Program-made: the position numbers and the translations under genes | Assembly (NCBI GenBank): GCA_038049695.1 | Contig: CP142453.1 | Location: 20,588,001-20,652,000 of the forward strand | DNA length: 64,000 nucleotides | Direction of reading: 5' to 3' | From: Cinnamomum chago | Lineage: Eukaryota; Streptophyta; Magnoliopsida; Laurales; Lauraceae | Shown: positions 61,587-64,000 of the stretch, one piece after another | Layout: each line of letters begins with the position of its first letter | Numbering within the stretch: position 1 is the first letter of the stretch | The notes under the pieces: generated by a model | The model's input: only the letters and a program-made list of their open reading frames with translations | What the model was told of the DNA's origin: nothing | Database searches by the model: none

Positions 61587-63359
61587 ATGAACGAACTCCA
61601 TTTCACAGCAATGGAATCCATGAGGAGCCTTCTTTCTTCTTCCTCACCTCCTATCCATCCTCCAAGAAACCATCCCAGAACTTCTCTCTCTTCTTCAGGT
61701 AACATACCATTCACATACAGATACTATTCTATGTGTGTTTTTATCAGTTTTTTCTATTCTATCCATGTTATCTTAAGCAATCACTGCAAGAAAAGAATTG
61801 GGGTTTTGAGAATGAGTGGTTTTCCATCTGGGTTTTGTCGGACGAGTCTTTTAAGGGCATGTTTATGCCTGGAGTTTTCCTTGAAAAATGAAAATGGGTA
61901 TTGAGGGAAAGTGATTTTAAGTTGTCCCATAAACAGTCCCTGAAATATGAATTGCTTTGTAATGTGAAATGGAAGAAAGGAATGGGGATTTTCAGGAAAG
62001 GGTGGATGAGATTACACAGAAACTTCAAGAGTGGAGCTTGAACTTGTGCTTAGATTATCTGCTGAAGGTCCTTTTTATGTGTTTTGTTGATATTTCATTA
62101 GTTGGAACTCAGAAAATGAGACATATGTGTTGATTTGAGAATTTAGAATTAGGATTACTAATAATTAGTTGGCCTCAAAAGTTGAGGTCTGATTATAATA
62201 ATAATAATAATAGTTTTCCTAGTATTTTGATATTTTACTTTCCTTGAATTGATCTTCATTTAGTTTTTCTTACAAGTGACGTGAAGGGGGATGTGATAAC
62301 GATTTTAAATACTTGTGAATGAAAAATTGCTTCTTTTCTGTTTTGGAAGCTTTCAATTGCTGCATTTTTTGTGTGTGAGGTTTTTGTGTTTTCCATTAGA
62401 GAAGGTTTTACATTGAATCAGTGGTTTCATGTCTTAATGTTTTTAACTGCTGTTTTGTACCACTAGTTTGGTATATCAGCACGTTCATTCACAGGCTTGT
62501 TTGGACTTTGAAGAAGAAGGGATGCATGGAGAAGGCAAGTAAAAAATTCTCTCTTAAGGCAGATAAGGAGAGGGAATTTCTCTGTAATTCATAATTTGTG
62601 AACCTAATTTGAAAACTCGATAAGGGTTGGCATGGTGGATGTACAAAACTCAAGAAGAATAGATGCATGGAGAAGGAAAGTAAAATATATCCTGCGAACA
62701 GTTAGAGGAGGGAATTCATGTGTAATTTATCACTCGTGAACATAATTTGAAACTCAATGAGGCTAGTCCCAAACAACAGTAGAACGCCTTCTCTCTTTCA
62801 GTTTTCACCTCCTTTAGATCTCTCTACGCTTTTCACTGAAGCGGATTCCTCAATTCTCATTTAGCAAATGATTGTCCATGTAGAAACACCTCCTCAAAGA
62901 GCTCTTAATGGATGTAGGATTTTATTTTTAATATTGACTTTGATATTCACCAAACGTTATGGATGTTTTATGAAATTTGAAAAGCTTGGTGTATATAGAT
63001 AATCTTTGGAAGTACTTCAGCATATGCTTTAACTAAGGGCTATGGAATTGGGGGTGTGTTTTATGTGTGGCCTAACAGTTCATGCTTGGCAATACATATT
63101 TCTTGTCTTCCCATTGTTTCAATTGTAATCTGACATGTGCTTGGAGAAAGAATTATTCCTTCCAATGCGATTGGATTTTTGGCATCTGTAACATAATTGC
63201 ATGTCGTCTGATTTTTCAGTTCCAATTATTCATGAGCAAGCAGCCCCTGTAGTTATGTCTATGCAAACTACATCAATTGCCCGTAATTTTCCGGCTTTGG
63301 CTCTTTGTCAAGAGCAATGTGATGATTTTAGGCCTTCTTTGCACATTACAGAAGTTAAG
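61587..63359 (+). CDS. 5' part of an unrecognised gene, possibly plastid-targeted
   Basis: Two exons fit: 61587-61698 (ATG at 61587 or 61611) and 63220-63359, joined by a GT-AG intron with matching phase. The first encodes MESMRSLLSSSSPP and further Ser/Pro/Arg-rich residues, a typical plastid transit composition. The second encodes VPIIHEQAAPVVMSMQTTSI and then ALALCQEQCDDFRPSLHITE, which I do not recognise. The gene must continue past 64000; no further exon is certain in 63360-64000. The intron carries a MITE and a tandem duplication. Confidence 0.55.
61854..61941. mobile_element. Small MITE-like inverted repeat
   Basis: About 88 bp with ends GGGCATGTTTATGCC and GGGACTGTTTATGGGAC (reverse complement of the right). 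Similar in style to 4807-5000. Lies in the intron of the right-edge gene. Confidence 0.45.
62505..62765. repeat. 141-bp tandem duplication
   Basis: GATGCATGGAGAAGGCAAGT at 62521 recurs as GATGCATGGAGAAGGAAAGT at 62662; both units go on with GAGGGAATT and GTGAAC(C/A)TAATTTGAAA. Two diverged units in the intron of the right-edge gene. Confidence 0.75.
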
Positions 63360-64000
63360 GTGAGATTTTTGGTTTAGGTGATTTCACTGTCTCTCTATTT
63401 GATAATTCTTTTACATGAAGAAATCTCTAACAAATAAATTGTTTCTGGTGGAAAAATTGCATGGACTTAATATGGAAGGGTGCAAACGTCTAGATATCTC
63501 TACACGAGAGTAGTTTTAAACTTGTTTGATCATCTCAATAACTTCAATGGAATTTTAACATGGTTGCTAAGTTTGGAGGTGAAGCTTGAAGAAGATAAAT
63601 TTCTTTTGATGGAACAATTGTATGGACTGTTTTTTTTTTTTTTATAAGTTGTGAGGTGTTTTGAAGCACCATGAATATGGATTTATATTGGCTTAGTATC
63701 AACAATCACCATCCTAGATGGTTATCTCCTTTTTATCTTTAATTGATTATAATCAGGCTTAATCTGCGTGAATGTAATTAGGTTGATTGATTTTAATTAG
63801 TAAACCTAAATTTCTGCTTTTTTTTTTTTTTTGTATTCAAGGAATGCAGAAGGAAAAAGTAATGAATAAATAGTGGTGTCATTACCCTGTTAGACATCGC
63901 ACTCTGTTCTCCATTCCACTTTCTTTCTTGATATGGGCAGGGATAAGATCTTCCCTTTTCCTTCCTCCTCTTGTGCTCTCTGCCCTCGGACAACATCTTC
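63360..64000. other. Intron/right edge, nothing recognised
   Basis: Probably intron sequence of the right-edge gene, with T runs near 63632 and 63819. No exon supported. Confidence 0.4.

Noticed and set aside
61990-62070. Middle exon of the right-edge gene (ERVDEITQKLQEW)
   Set aside because: The donor would be non-canonical (GTCC) and the phase from the first exon gives an immediate stop.

Overview
The window is nuclear DNA from a flowering plant. Coding exons are small and split by GT-AG introns, intergenic space is AT-rich and full of transposon relics, and the encoded proteins are plant types: ARA6-type Rab5, SnRK1 beta-3, a DVL/RTFL microprotein and a plastid DnaJ-type zinc-finger protein. 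Long introns packed with MITEs would fit a woody lineage, perhaps a magnoliid, but the species cannot be fixed from the sequence alone. No bacterial, viral or CRISPR-like system is present.

Layout. (1) 550-3325 (+): last five exons of dolichol kinase; its 5' part lies off the left edge. (2) 7604-17864 (-): a complete eight-exon RABF1/ARA6 gene whose introns hold at least four MITEs, a 5S-like Cassandra-type TRIM fragment and a 157-bp minisatellite. (3) 18-22 kb: upstream flank of RABF1, with a second, partial copy of the RABF1 3' flank (19.5-20.5 kb), a LINE reverse-transcriptase scrap and a hAT MITE. (4) 22.2-30.2 kb: two solo LTRs of one family, the second split by a 4.85-kb degenerate hAT transposon. 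(5) 30-44 kb: gene-poor, with a MULE-type MITE, tRNA-derived SINEs and two further solo LTRs (671 bp and 2.2 kb), both with perfect 5-bp target duplications. (6) 44355-44516 (-): intronless 53-aa DVL/RTFL gene. (7) 45832-48543 (+): four-exon plastid DnaJ-type zinc-finger protein. (8) 49.5 kb: a nuclear copy of part of plastid cemA. (9) 56048-56871: hAT MITE with an internal 145-bp array. (10) 58197-58613 (+): SnRK1 beta-3 (KINB3). (11) 61587-63359 (+): first exons of an unrecognised gene running off the right edge.

The genes do not form a pathway: N-glycosylation precursor supply, endosomal traffic, organ-shape signalling, plastid proteostasis and energy-kinase signalling are simply neighbours. 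The main interest is structural: insertion histories that can be read base by base from target-site duplications, a copied 3' flank bracketing RABF1, and a small conserved peptide gene that a length-filtered ORF search misses. I found no evidence of a wholly new biological system.
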